From Pseudocercospora fijiensis CIRAD86 (Eukaryota; Ascomycota; Dothideomycetes; Mycosphaerellales; Mycosphaerellaceae): a DNA stretch of 64,000 nucleotides. Shown piece after piece: positions 1-9,791 of the stretch. The notes beneath the pieces are model-generated. The model searched no databases and had not been told where the DNA came from. It saw only the letters and a program-made list of their open reading frames with translations. The number at the start of each line of letters is the position of its first letter. The stretch's first letter is position 1. The stretch spans positions 9,577,172-9,641,171 of the forward strand of contig NW_006921532.1 in the NCBI RefSeq assembly GCF_000340215.1, given 5' to 3'. Both the position numbers and the translations under genes were made by a program.

Positions 1-401
1 TTGCCCCATGCATTCATCACGCTGCCATCGATCAGCAAGGATCCACAAACTTGGTGAGCAGATGTTTCTTACAAGACATCATTACTGGCAATGAATACCA
101 CGAGATCCACGCCCTTGGCCTTCAGTTCATCGAGGCTTTTGATATATGGCGGAAGATGATATGCTTGGCAGCCAGGAGTGAAGGCACCGGGCACCGAGAC
201 CAGCACAACTTTCTTGCCGGCGAACTCTTTAGACGCATTGTATGTCTGTGGAAGACCACAGACAGTAGGATCTGGGTCGGTAATTGGCGCCCAGCTTTCT
301 CACTATCAGTATGGACTCATTCGAAGAAGCCATTCGATTGGGACCTACTCGAACTTGACGTCGTCTGGGAACTTGTCGCCGACCTTCAATGGCTTCGACA
401 T
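1..401 (-). CDS. Peroxiredoxin (Prx5/Asp f 3 type), 3' end outside window
   Basis: Thiol peroxidase that reduces hydrogen peroxide and alkyl hydroperoxides, of the fungal Prx5/PMP20 type that includes Asp f 3. Exons read 349-401, 73-294 and 1-21, split by introns 295-348 (54 nt) and 22-72 (51 nt), both GT-AG. The first intron removes an in-frame stop and joins the start [17 protein letters not shown] to [20 protein letters not shown]. The active-site stretch PGAFTPGCQ carries the peroxidatic cysteine, and LKAKGVD, ASND and NAWGK follow as in this family. The gene is cut by the left edge, so the C-terminus is missing. No peroxisomal signal can be judged. Its start lies about 255 bp from a RIP-damaged transposon, but the coding sequence looks intact. 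Confidence 0.88.
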
Positions 402-657
402 GCTGGTTGCGGAATGGAATGAGGGTGTTTGAAAGTAGGGGATTGATCTCTTTGGGCTTGCAGGTTACACAAATGAAGACTTTTGTACAGCCGACCAAGA
501 TGTGACTGTTTGATGCGGTTGAATAACGCTGACAGCCCCGCGGAGACTGGCGAGATGTTGGGGCTCCAATGCCGCTCACGACGAACTCAAAGTTTTGGCA
601 CTCAGTGTTTGGTGCCTTAACGTTACGCGAAGTTGAACGTGTAGAGTATCTATATAT
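402..657. other. Intergenic, peroxiredoxin promoter side
   Basis: Ordinary-composition sequence between the peroxiredoxin start and the first transposon terminus. The reading frames here are antisense shadows or begin without a plausible ATG. I see no gene. Confidence 0.5.
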
Positions 658-699
658 CAGCAACTCCAGGGGTGGCACGGACGTGGCACGGGCCAGTCG

Positions 700-715
700 G
701 AGTTGCTAGCAACTC
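700..715. repeat. 16-bp palindrome, left end of transposon 1
   Basis: GAGTTGCTAGCAACTC is a perfect palindrome made of two inverted AGCAACTC half-sites. An identical copy lies at 3829-3844. Single half-sites occur at the outer ends. It is probably a transposase-binding subterminal repeat. Confidence 0.8.
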
Positions 716-1499
716 TAGCCCTACTAAGCCCCGCTAAACCTTATACAAATCGTAGTCTTAGCAAACCTATATCTCTACTGTTCCTAAATTCCTCCTATAT
801 TTCCTATTCTATATCGCCTATATTATATAACGGCTACTAACGTCTACTAATATAGACGTATCTATACCTAGCGACGTCGCCGACCTTAAGAAGCTTCGAT
901 AGCGCGTTTTTACCCTCGAAGAGGATATTAAGACGGATATAGAAGGCTAGAGACTAATATAGCGCCTATATAGCAATTAATATACTAAAAGGTCGACTAA
1001 GAAGCATAGCAAACCTAACCTAGAAACAGGACTATACTATAACAAAGTGTATTACTATTGTATAGAGAAATAGCGCCGTAATAAGCTTAATCGAGAAGTA
1101 GTAGGTATTATAGATAGACGAGTCTTTAAACTACTAGAAGAAGAGTGTTAGATTAGCTTTATTGTCGAGATTAAATACCGCTAGAATGTAGCTACTAGAA
1201 GGGTTAGTATTCGTCGCTATATAACTACTAATATATACACCTATAACCTAGACCTTCTTAATAGCCGGAAAGTGTATTAACTAGTTAAAGATAAGGTTAA
1301 GAAGCAAATAGATAACTCGCCGCAGGCGAGAAGGACTTATAATGCGATTAATAGCTAATATAGTAGCAATCTCGGTGTCCCTTATCTAGATATTAGTTTA
1401 CTATATAATGCCGCTAAGTACTCGCCCTATTACAATCGAGATAAGCGCTTTACGACGACGGACGAGCGAGGCGATATAGAGCTTCAATTATAGGGCATT

Positions 1500-2500
1500 A
1501 TTACAGTAGCAAAAGAGTACGGTTTGCATTGCCAATCCTTTAGCGTACTAACTAAGGATAGTATTAGAAGAGGCGTTATATAGGCTTTAGAAGAGGGCAT
1601 TTAGCTATTAAAGAAGTATAGCAAATTAGTGCTTTTAGACGATATATACGAGGTTAACTAACTCGACTAGAAGTTGTTTAATATCTACATTTCTAACGAC
1701 AACATATACTAGCGACTAGTTGCTTACGCACTCCTTAAAAGCAAGCATAGTCCGGTCTATACATAGGCATTATATCATCTAGCTTCTTAGGCTAACTATA
1801 GTAAACCTAGTAGCTAGTTATTGCTATATACGGTTACTAATAACTCGGCTTTAGAACAGATAGCAATACAACAGATATTTCTATAGTATAGGACCTATCT
1901 CTATATAAGACACTTACTCTAGACTATCCGCCGTAAATTTCTACTTAAAGGACTATATAAGAAGGTCTACGAGAAGCTAGTATAGGTGTCGTTGCACGCA
2001 GAGACTAAACAAGAGGTTATAGATAGAGTATAACAAGCTATTAACGCTCTGCCGCGAGGCAAGAACGACGAGTTATACTCGTATCTGTTACGAGAATAGT
2101 CTATCGAATACGCTTAGATATAGACGGTTAGAGAACGGAGGAACAACCCCCTATTAATGCGGGTAAGAAGGCTATATTGTCCTTTTCTAACTAATTTCAC
2201 TAACCTTCGTTGTTTAGGCGCGTACTACTAATCCAGTCGAAGCGTACTACGCGGATTTTAAGAGTAATACAAGGTCTATTAAGGCTAACTTCTCGCTCGC
2301 CGGCACCCTTATATATACCCTTAATATCGATAAGAGATAGAATAATAACGCGAAGAAGGAGGCGGCGAAGGATAATATACTCTATATCTTTACTAGACTA
2401 CAAGGCTCTTATAAGCGCTTCTATAAACTGCTATACTGCCTTTAAACGGCTATTACTAAGCAATATCGACTAGCTTAGAAGAGGGCTAATTCAGGTCTTC
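1500..2500 (+). pseudogene. MULE transposase remnant (transposon 1)
   Basis: Reading from 1608 and treating TAG as a former Trp or Gln codon gives a continuous protein with blocks LVLLDDIYEVN, YTxALYHLAS and TNNSALEQIAIQQIF, then an H...TIRRKF block, as in fungal MULE transposases. A fossil intron is still visible at 2163-2217 (GTAAGA...TTTAG, 55 nt). It restores phase into TTNPVEAYYADFKSNTRS, the usual downstream block. Probable changes from the ancestor include TGG to TAG and Asp to Asn, the G-to-A and C-to-T transitions of RIP. No intact frame survives. Confidence 0.65.
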
Positions 2501-3828
2501 TAAACTAGATACGATATTAACTACAACTCGATAACTAACTCCCTAACATGTGCTAGTACTTCTTCTAGAAGCAGTAGTACTAACCGTGTCGCTATATTTA
2601 GTACGATCGAGAGATTCTAGGCGATAGTATAACCGCGAAGTAGGTAGATTGCTATATTAACCGTTTCTTCGACCCTAAAGGCTTTAATAGTAATATTAAC
2701 TCGCCGAAGACTTATAGCGAGTAGCTCGTAGACGATAATAACCCTATCGAAGACGATAATAACGAGGAAGTTAATAGTATTACTAGTACTATATCGAAGG
2801 ACCGCTACCTTCTAATTCGCAGTCTTATCGAGAACATTACTTACGACTACTATTAGAAGGTTAAGAAGGTAGAAATAGTAGTGCCGGCGCACCTACTATT
2901 AACCTACCGAGACGACATTACTAAGCAGTATTATACTAAATATATGCGCCTCTCGGCGGCGGTAGAGCTATTATAATAGCTCTAGCAATATTAATAGCGA
3001 TACGAAGACAGCACCTTGTTTACTATCTAATAGGCGTAGGTTAATATAGGCATAGGCGCCTTACTATCGATTAGTCGCATTTAAGAGATAGTCTACCTAT
3101 AGTAATAACCTTACTACCTATAACGACCGCCGCTAGTAAGGGACCTATTTACGCTAGGCGCAGCGACTTAACGCGTACTAGAGTACACGGCGACTAGTCT
3201 CTATACTAATTAGTATAGAAACAGTTACTACTATCCTCCGCCGTCGTTCTAGCTACCTCCGCCGTCGTAATTTAAGCCTACGTAGGTTACTAACTCGGTA
3301 CTTTAGAATACGTACTACGTAGGCGACGGCACCTATCGATATAGTATATCTTCCTTAAACGACGGTAGTTTAATAGACGTTATACGCTAAGTCCTTTACT
3401 AATAGTGCCTTCTATTTGCGCCTACTATATCGAGCGGTCTTCGCTATTTAATAGTCGTCGCGAATATACCGACACCGTAGCCGTTAGACCTGCGACAACA
3501 TATACTATAATAGTCGCTACTAATCGATATATTACAACTTAGTAACTAATAGGCATGCGTATTTATTAACAACTAGCGATTCTTACTAGAAGACTAGCAG
3601 CGGCTATTTAATAGCAGGACTTTTAGTAGTAATCTATATAATAGAGGCAATAGCGGCGGCGGCAATAGACAATAAGGTAAGAGTAAGTAGATATACCTCG
3701 GATTTAGCGCAACGGCTATACTATACGTTAACTTTAGCTTTATTAAGTTATCGCTAGCGACCTTCGAAATTACTATATTCCTAAAGCCCTTTCGAATTTG
3801 AAGCACATTTCAACCAATTTCATTAGGG

Positions 3829-3844
3829 GAGTTGCTAGCAACTC
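3829..3844. repeat. 16-bp palindrome, right end of transposon 1
   Basis: Identical to the palindrome at 700-715, so the RIP-affected interior is framed symmetrically. Confidence 0.8.
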
Positions 3845-4162
3845 GAAGTGGGGGGTGGGACCGGGGTAAAAGTGGGTCAAGCCAATCAGCGCGAGTTGCT
3901 GATATACAGACACCCGTTGACGGACTTGCCATGAAAAGACAACAGCGAGGAGGAAAGAGCAGTTGCGCGACCATCGCATTATTGAGTTCACGAAACACCT
4001 GACACGGTATTCAGGGTCGTACGACTTGCAGCACAGCACAGCACAGACGCTGGTCAACGCTTCAATAATCTTTTCTCACACCTTTTCCCAGCTCCTCTCC
4101 TCTCCATCCGCTCCCCAGCGAGCACACCTTTCGCATCGCAGGTCACGTTACTGGCGGCCTCA

Positions 4163-6399
4163 ATGGACGCGCTGCTTCGCGTCATGCCGGACGCAAAAAT
4201 CATTGCGACGGTGAGCTGTCTCGCAATCGCGTACATCGCATACCTGCTTCTCCGCCCAGATCCTGAAGCTGCGGTGGGATTTTCTGTGCCGGCACCTTTG
4301 CCCTGCACGCCGGGATGGAAGGGCAACGTGCTGGCTGAGCCGTCCATCAAGGTGCCTGGCTCTACTGCTATACAAGCCTACTGTCCTGCCACTGGAGAGT
4401 ATTTGGGCCTTGTTAATCCCTCAACTCCGGATCGAATTGATCGAATCATCTCACGCGCGGCCGATGCTCAGAAGTCATGGAGTCAAACCACTTTTGCTCA
4501 ACGCAGACAAGTCTTGAAGACTCTCCTCAAGTTCATACTCGATAACCAGGAGCCTATCATTCGCGCTGCTTGTCTGGACAGTGGAAAGACGCGTGTTGAT
4601 GCCCTTTTCGGCGAAGTTCTGGTCACTGCAGAACGGCTCAAATGGACTATCGACCATGGAGAGAAAGCTCTTCTTCCAGACACGCGACCTACGAACCTTT
4701 TGATGCTCTACAAGCGCAATGAGGTCCGCTATGAACCATTGGGCGTCGTGGCCGCATGTGTGAGCTGGAAGTATGCTTTGCCGTCTTACATTGTGCTGCC
4801 CTAGGGTGCTAACAAAGTTATAGCTACCCTCTGCATAATTTGATGGGACCTGTCATCTCTGCCTTGTTCTCTGGCAACGCAATCGTTGTAAAGAACAGCG
4901 AGCAGACTGCTTGGTGAGTCAAGTGAAGGCGAAGAACCTTCTCAAGTTGGCTTTGGATCTTGGATCAAGGCAAGCAGGGTCTTCACACTACCTTCTGCCT
5001 TGTTGATCAACATTTGTCTCGAAAATAGATGCTGTTGCTCCATGGTCGAAGACTGAGACTGGCCCATGGTGTCTGAGATGGCAAGCCTAGCTGCTGTCAC
5101 TCGGCAGAGTCATGCCTTGCACCCTTCGAGGTCAAGGCGTTTTCGTACCGAGGGTCGATGCATTGCGATGGATCGCTTGACTGTACGACGTGTGCTAACG
5201 CTTTCGCCCTTGGGTTTAGGTCGTCCGTATACTTTGTCGACATTGCTCGTGCCGCTCTCCACGCTTGCGGTTTCGATCCAAATTTAGTCAACGCGATCTC
5301 GTGCTGGCCACAGGCGGCCGCGTATCTTACATCGCATCCAGGCATAAGCCATCTCACATTCATTGGAAGCAGGCCGGTAAGATCAAGCAGAAACAAGAGA
5401 TCGCATAGTTGCTGACACTGTCTCCTTTCTCTCCAGGTCGCACACGAGATTGCAAAGAGTGCGTCTAAGGTCCTCACGCCGCTGTGCATCGAGTTAGGTG
5501 GAAAGGACGCTGCCATCGTCCTCGATCATCCGAATGGCGACGGACTTGCCGCAGGAGAAATGGAGAGGATCGCAAGCATCATCATGAGGGGTGTCTTCCA
5601 ATCAGCTGGCCAAAATTGTATTGGTATTGAGCGTGTCGTCGCCATGCCCACAGCGTACAGGACACTCGTCAAAATGCTCGAGCCCCGAATCAAAGCACTG
5701 CGGCTGGGGAGTGATCTTGACCCTGACAGATCTCCTTCGGATGCTGTCGATGTTGGGGCCTTGATCTCTCCCGCGTCTTTCGAACGCCTCGAGCGTCTGG
5801 TGGCGGAAGCACGGGCGCAAGGAGCAAGCTTACTGGCCGGCGGGCATCGACACCTTCACGATCGTCATCCACATGGGCACTACTTCGCGCCTACGTTACT
5901 GGTCGACGTAACACCAGAAATGAGGATCGCGCAGGAGGAGCTGTTTGCCCCCATATGCGTTCTGATGCTCGCAGGGGATGTCAAGGACGTTGTCCGTATT
6001 ACGAACAGTACTGAATATGGCCTGGGGTGTTCAATCTTCGGGCCTACTTCGACTTCAGGAGCACGCGGCAACTTAGCGCACGTGCTGAGTTCAGTCAGAT
6101 GTGGCATGGCGGCGGTGAATGATTTTGCGGCATACTACATGGTCCAACTGCCGTTCGGCGGTGTGAAACAATCTGGTTATGGACGCTTTGCAGGATCCGA
6201 AGGCCTACGGTCTCTTTGCAATGCCAAATCGGTCTGCGTGGATAGGTTTCCAGCACTGATCAAGACGGCCATTCCGGCCAGTCTAGATTATCCCATGAAG
6301 CCTAATGCGTGGCATGTTGCACGCGGAGTGGTCGAGGTGGGATACGGGGAGAGCATTCGTCGCCAAGTGGAGGGTATCCGGAAGCTCGCAGGATTCTAA
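4163..6399 (+). CDS. Membrane-anchored aldehyde dehydrogenase (Msc7-like)
   Basis: NAD(P)-dependent aldehyde dehydrogenase of the fungal Msc7 type, oxidising aldehydes to acids; the substrate is unknown. Exons: 4163-4770, 4824-4913, 5220-5376, 5437-6399, giving 605 residues. The first intron (53 nt) restores VSWNYPLHN from a frame that otherwise stops. The second intron is unusually long (306 nt). Residues about 12-33 form a hydrophobic N-terminal anchor (CLAIAYIAYLLL). The catalytic glutamate sits in ELGGKDAAIV and the catalytic cysteine in SAGQNCIGIERV. PFGGVKQSGYGRFAG is the conserved C-terminal signature. The start lies about 260 bp from the transposon 1 terminus, yet the gene is intact. 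Yeast Msc7 is an ER-associated protein of similar length. Confidence 0.9.
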
Positions 6400-7131
6400 T
6401 AAGCGGGTGATCTCATGCTGTAACAAGTCAGCACTGCAGTTTGATAATGGCCACCACGAAACACCCTCGCCCATTATGTCGGGGCTACCGCGGCAAGGGC
6501 GTGAGCCTGTGAGGTTGGATGATGTACATCACCTGGCTGAAGAATGCATCCAAATCATGATTTAGCCACAGCCGAAATCGAAGGCTGACACCCTGGATCC
6601 TCCATTTGCTTGTGAATGTTCACCATCCAATTATCGGCGTTTGACCATCTCGAGCTCGTGATCACTGACAGCACGTTGGGAGACTGCCTAACGACGAATG
6701 CGTTGTTTGACATGGGACAGCTGGACAGCTCCGTAGCTGCAGTTGTGAGGAGCTCCGGAGATCCCACCAATCGTGGCATACCTTGACCGCTCGGCTCTCA
6801 CACGCAAGCGGCCCGCCTCCCACCCCTCGTAGCATGGACACATACCTGCTGCCCACAAGACGTGGGATATGCCGCGATAGTATTCGTTCAATCGACAAGT
6901 TGTACTGCATCCCATTAAACCTTGGAATGCATAGAGTTTGCGTGGCTCCAATCCGCATGGATCTCAGTGGGTGTTCTGTGGCATGGGTGTGCAATCCGTA
7001 GCCTATATCTTCTCCCTTCTTCGTCCTATCTCCTGCTCTTTTGAATCCAGACAAACCATCAAGGTCATTCACAAAACTACATCAAACAACCACTTCAAGA
7101 CTTTTTCCGTCAACCACAATACACTATCACA
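6400..7131. other. Intergenic; metallothionein promoter side
   Basis: No supported gene. A TATA-like stretch (CTATATCT) lies near 7001, about 130 bp before the metallothionein ATG, followed by a pyrimidine-rich tract as in many fungal promoters. Confidence 0.45.
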
Positions 7132-7254
7132 ATGGGTGGCTGTGACTGCAACAAGGACTGCTCTTGCGCCAGCAAGGAGAGCTGCAGCTGCGTAAGTGGT
7201 CATCGGTGACCGCGTGCAAAGCATATTGCTGATATGATTGACCTGTAGAAGTAG
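7132..7254 (+). CDS. Metallothionein, very small
   Basis: Cysteine-rich metal-binding peptide of 21 residues, likely chelating copper, zinc or cadmium in the cytosol. Exon 1 is 7132-7191, the intron is 7192-7248 (57 nt, GTAAGT...TGTAG with a CTGAT branch site) and exon 2 is 7249-7254, coding only Lys and stop. The peptide begins MGGCDCNKDCSC and has six cysteines, all in three CXC pairs (residues 4/6, 10/12, 18/20). There is no aromatic residue or histidine. This resembles the short Neurospora-type copper metallothionein (about 25 residues), though it is shorter and has one fewer cysteine. The 5' leader is A/C-rich (ATCACAATG), typical of highly expressed fungal genes. Confidence 0.85.
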
Positions 7255-8188
7255 ATATCTCGACAAGCAACAATGCCCATCCTGATCAGGAGTATGCAAT
7301 GTCAACGCCCTCACTCATACTCGCTCGATGATGGTTGCATCCGATGTTGAAGCAAGGGAGAGACTGCAAATCAACCTTGGGCTGATGACCTGACGCTTAG
7401 ACGGTCGATTGGCGAAGTGAAGGAGGGAGGAGGAGTAGTTGTTGTTGGAAGTTGTTGGAAGTTGTATACGCTCATTAGCTTGTCAATCGATTCAGTCCCC
7501 GGGGAATCATGTTCTGCTTCCACTTGCCTCAAACGACCCCCTTCGCTGATTGGTGTCGGCGTCCTTTGCAAAATGAGCGGTCTTGCTGATACAGAGCGCT
7601 ACGTTGCATAGCTCGAGCCAGGTGAGCTCCGTGGTCGGTTACCAGGGTTTGCCCATAGTTACCCCAATGGTCGCCATCCGACAGCCAAGCCAAGCCAAGG
7701 GTTCACCGGAGCAATACAAGCGCGTGGGATGTGCTGTCTCACTTCGATTGAACGGAGCCATATCCGCATCCAGCCGTTAATGGTAATTGACGATCTTAGT
7801 GGCCAGTAACTCGATTTCACGCTGATGGACGAAGGTGTACTTCAGTCGTTGACTCCTTCCGCCCGAGTCACTCGATTTGATGGCGACCTTCGCGTGCACG
7901 CGGCTTTACGCTGTGTAGCGTCGCTTGGAGTTGTTGCATGGCCAAGGCGATGTCATGTTCACGATCGACGTAATAAAACCTTTTGATGCTGCGATACGTA
8001 TTATTGAATGCTCGAGCAGCTGCAGCTCCCCACGTACCGTACCGCGGACTAAAACCAAAACCTGACTGATGAGTCAGCTTTCGCGCGGTCGCCGGTCGGG
8101 TTAGCGCGTCCCGGATAGCCCCACGAATGACGCCACCACGAGTTCATGTTGGCAGTAACAGGCGCCAGCAGGAAGGAACGAATGTCAA
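7255..8188. other. Intergenic, no gene recognised
   Basis: About 0.9 kb between the metallothionein and the small-ORF pair. Short frames occur on both strands, but none has motifs or splice structure I can support. The first part is presumably the metallothionein 3' UTR. Confidence 0.4.
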
Positions 8189-8425
8189 ATGCCTCCAAAG
8201 CACTCATCACATTCGAGGGACAACAAGGCAACAGTCAGCAACAAGCAGGAATTGAGTGCAATACAAGCATACCTTTCGAAAAGACCCAATCTCGAGGATT
8301 TGAAAAAGAGGGCTGGAACCACAGACCAGGATCCGGTTCAGAATCCAGGCACTGAGTACGATTTGAGGCTCAAAGAAGCCGTTAGCCAGATTATTGCCGA
8401 GAAAAGAGAAGAAGCTGCTGCTTGA
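8189..8425 (+). CDS. Small protein of unknown function (upstream member of a close pair)
   Basis: Single-exon frame of 78 residues, not recognised. It starts MPPKHSSHSRDNKATVSNKQ, followed by a charged segment with LSKRPNLEDLKKRAG and NPGTEYDLRLKEAVSQII, ending in a charged helix EKREEAAA. The composition (many Lys, Glu and Gln, a likely amphipathic helix, no membrane segment) looks like a real soluble protein. The stop lies only 9 nt before the ATG of the next gene on the same strand, so the two may share one transcript. ATG 8189 was chosen because it opens the frame; an overlapping frame from an earlier ATG has lower-complexity content. Confidence 0.5.
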   Translation: MPPKHSSHSRDNKATVSNKQELSAIQAYLSKRPNLEDLKKRAGTTDQDPVQNPGTEYDLRLKEAVSQIIAEKREEAAA

Positions 8426-8434
8426 AGATTCAAC

Positions 8435-8745
8435 ATGCCTGTCATTCCGGGAGACAATGACAAAGGTAAGCGGATACATTCGGCCTTGCAGGCTTCCAGG
8501 TCGCAAGTTTTGACGGCAAGTTGTAGAGATGAAGGAGAAGCTTGCTCAAGGCAAGGCGGAGGCGGAAGAGAAGAAGGCAGACAAAGCTTCTTCGCAGCAC
8601 CACCAGGCAAATCTCGGTCCTGTATGTGCACTCCCGAACCGCTCATGCTCTTTGACTGATCTGTGTATAGGTTATGGCCGAGAACCTGGGACAGCCGGCG
8701 AGCAAGGAGGAGCTCAAGAAACGAGCGGAAGAGCTCAACAAGTAA
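8435..8745 (+). CDS. Small Lys/Glu-rich protein of unknown function (downstream member of the pair)
   Basis: Spliced gene of 66 residues: exons 8435-8465, 8527-8621 and 8671-8745, introns of 61 and 49 nt with GT-AG ends. Protein begins MPVIPGDNDKEMKEKLAQGK, continues with an E/K-rich helix and a QHHQANLGPVMAENLGQP segment, and ends KKRAEELNK. Function unknown; it looks like a small cytosolic charged protein. Retained phase through two introns and the even charge pattern support a real gene. It ends 41 bp before the stop of the convergent dehydrogenase gene. The 9-nt gap to the upstream frame leaves no room for a promoter of the usual kind. Confidence 0.6.
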
Positions 8746-8786
8746 GAGAGCACACATGCATTCTCCTGCTATATAGTCTTGATCCA

Positions 8787-9629
8787 TCAAGGAGGCACCT
8801 CTTCACCCTTCCAATCCCAGCATTTCCCTCTATCGTCCAAGGCCCGGCTCTTGATGACCTCTATCAGTTTCTCGGCTGCGAAATCTGGGCTGAATAGCTT
8901 CTCTTCCTTCACGTTGTTCCAGAATTCCTTTGACAAATCCGTCTTGACCGTTCCAGGGTGAAGACTGATACTCATTGCATTGTCGCCGGCACTTGTTCGT
9001 AGAAAATTGTCGAATGATTTGGTCAATTGGTTTACAGCCGCTTTCGAAGCTCGATAGCTATACCATCCACCTAACCTATTGTCGCTGATCGAGCCTACCC
9101 GCGCAGACATATTCGCCCAGACCGCTGCCTTGGGAAGTCCTTCTTCGTCGGATAGCTTCGTGGCTTTTCGAGGTAAGAACGGTGAGAAGTGTTTGAGCAT
9201 GAGCATCGGACCGAGTGTGTTCGTGCGGAACGTCGTCAAGGCGTCGTCGTAGTTGATCTGCGAGGGCGACTTCTCCGGGAAGAGCAATCCAGGGACGCAG
9301 AGAGAAAGCCGCAGATAGTTATCCTTCTTGGGTAGTATGCCGGCCACCTCTTCTGCCGCTTGAGCGACGCTGTTCTCATCTGGAATGCATGAATCAATAC
9401 AGGACTTTGCTTATACATGGCGTGGAGAAATACCCAGAACGTCGACTTTGACGACATGAAGCCGGTCCTCGCTTACATCCTTGAGCCCAGATAGTAGCTG
9501 TTCCTTGGTCTGGTCAAGGTCCTTTCGAGCTGTAGCTACAATGGGTACTGTGGTCGTTTGCAGAAGTCGGCGCGCCAATTCAAGGCCAATGCCTCGTGAG
9601 GCTGGAGATACCAGCGCCCAGGGATGCAT
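8787..9629 (-). CDS. Short-chain dehydrogenase/reductase (C-factor-like)
   Basis: NAD(P)H-dependent oxidoreductase of the SDR superfamily, 262 residues. Exons 9434-9629 and 8787-9379, intron 9380-9433 (54 nt), joining KVDVL to DENSVAQAAEEVAG. The cofactor motif is the variant SPASRGIGLELA near the N-terminus, lacking the usual TG start. The NTLGPMLML block and the catalytic Ser...YRASK motif (YSYRASKAAVNQ) are present, followed by HPGTVKTDL. It ends WDWKGEEVPP as in C-factor/CsgA-like fungal SDRs. The substrate cannot be told. The second MULE is inserted about 115 bp upstream of the ATG, so the native promoter was probably split. Confidence 0.87.
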
Positions 9630-9736
9630 CGCTGCAGAAGGGAAAGTGAATATTGAATAACATCGAAGGTCCCATTCTTACAGCTGTGCACGGGTGCAGA
9701 ATTCCATCTACTCAAGCTATTGTCGTCATGCTCAAG

Positions 9737-9744
9737 ACTCGTCC
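9737..9744. repeat. Target-site duplication, left copy
   Basis: ACTCGTCC directly abuts the left inverted repeat; the same 8 bases directly follow the right inverted repeat at 13073-13080. Confidence 0.88.
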
Positions 9745-9791
9745 GGGTTTTTATAAATGGCGGTCAGCGGAATTTTGAATGGCGGTTTCAC
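9745..9791 (+). repeat. Terminal inverted repeat, left, of transposon 2
   Basis: Matches the complement of 13026-13072 apart from about seven differences. Contains two direct copies of an AATGGCGGT core. Confidence 0.88.

Larger units (their letters stand above)
658..3901 (+). mobile_element. RIP-degraded Mutator-like (MULE) DNA transposon, copy 1
   Basis: A dead cut-and-paste transposon of about 3.2 kb. Its outer ends are inverted copies of CAGCAACTC (658-666; complement at 3893-3901), each flanked by ATAT (654-657 and 3902-3905) as a possible short target duplication. Each end also carries the 16-bp palindrome GAGTTGCTAGCAACTC (700-715 and 3829-3844). The interior is AT-rich, TpA-rich and full of stops, the signature of RIP. 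Read past TAG codons, the plus strand keeps a MULE-like transposase. The strong RIP composition begins and ends at the inner palindromes rather than at the outer repeats, so the true element could be 700-3844. Confidence 0.72.
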
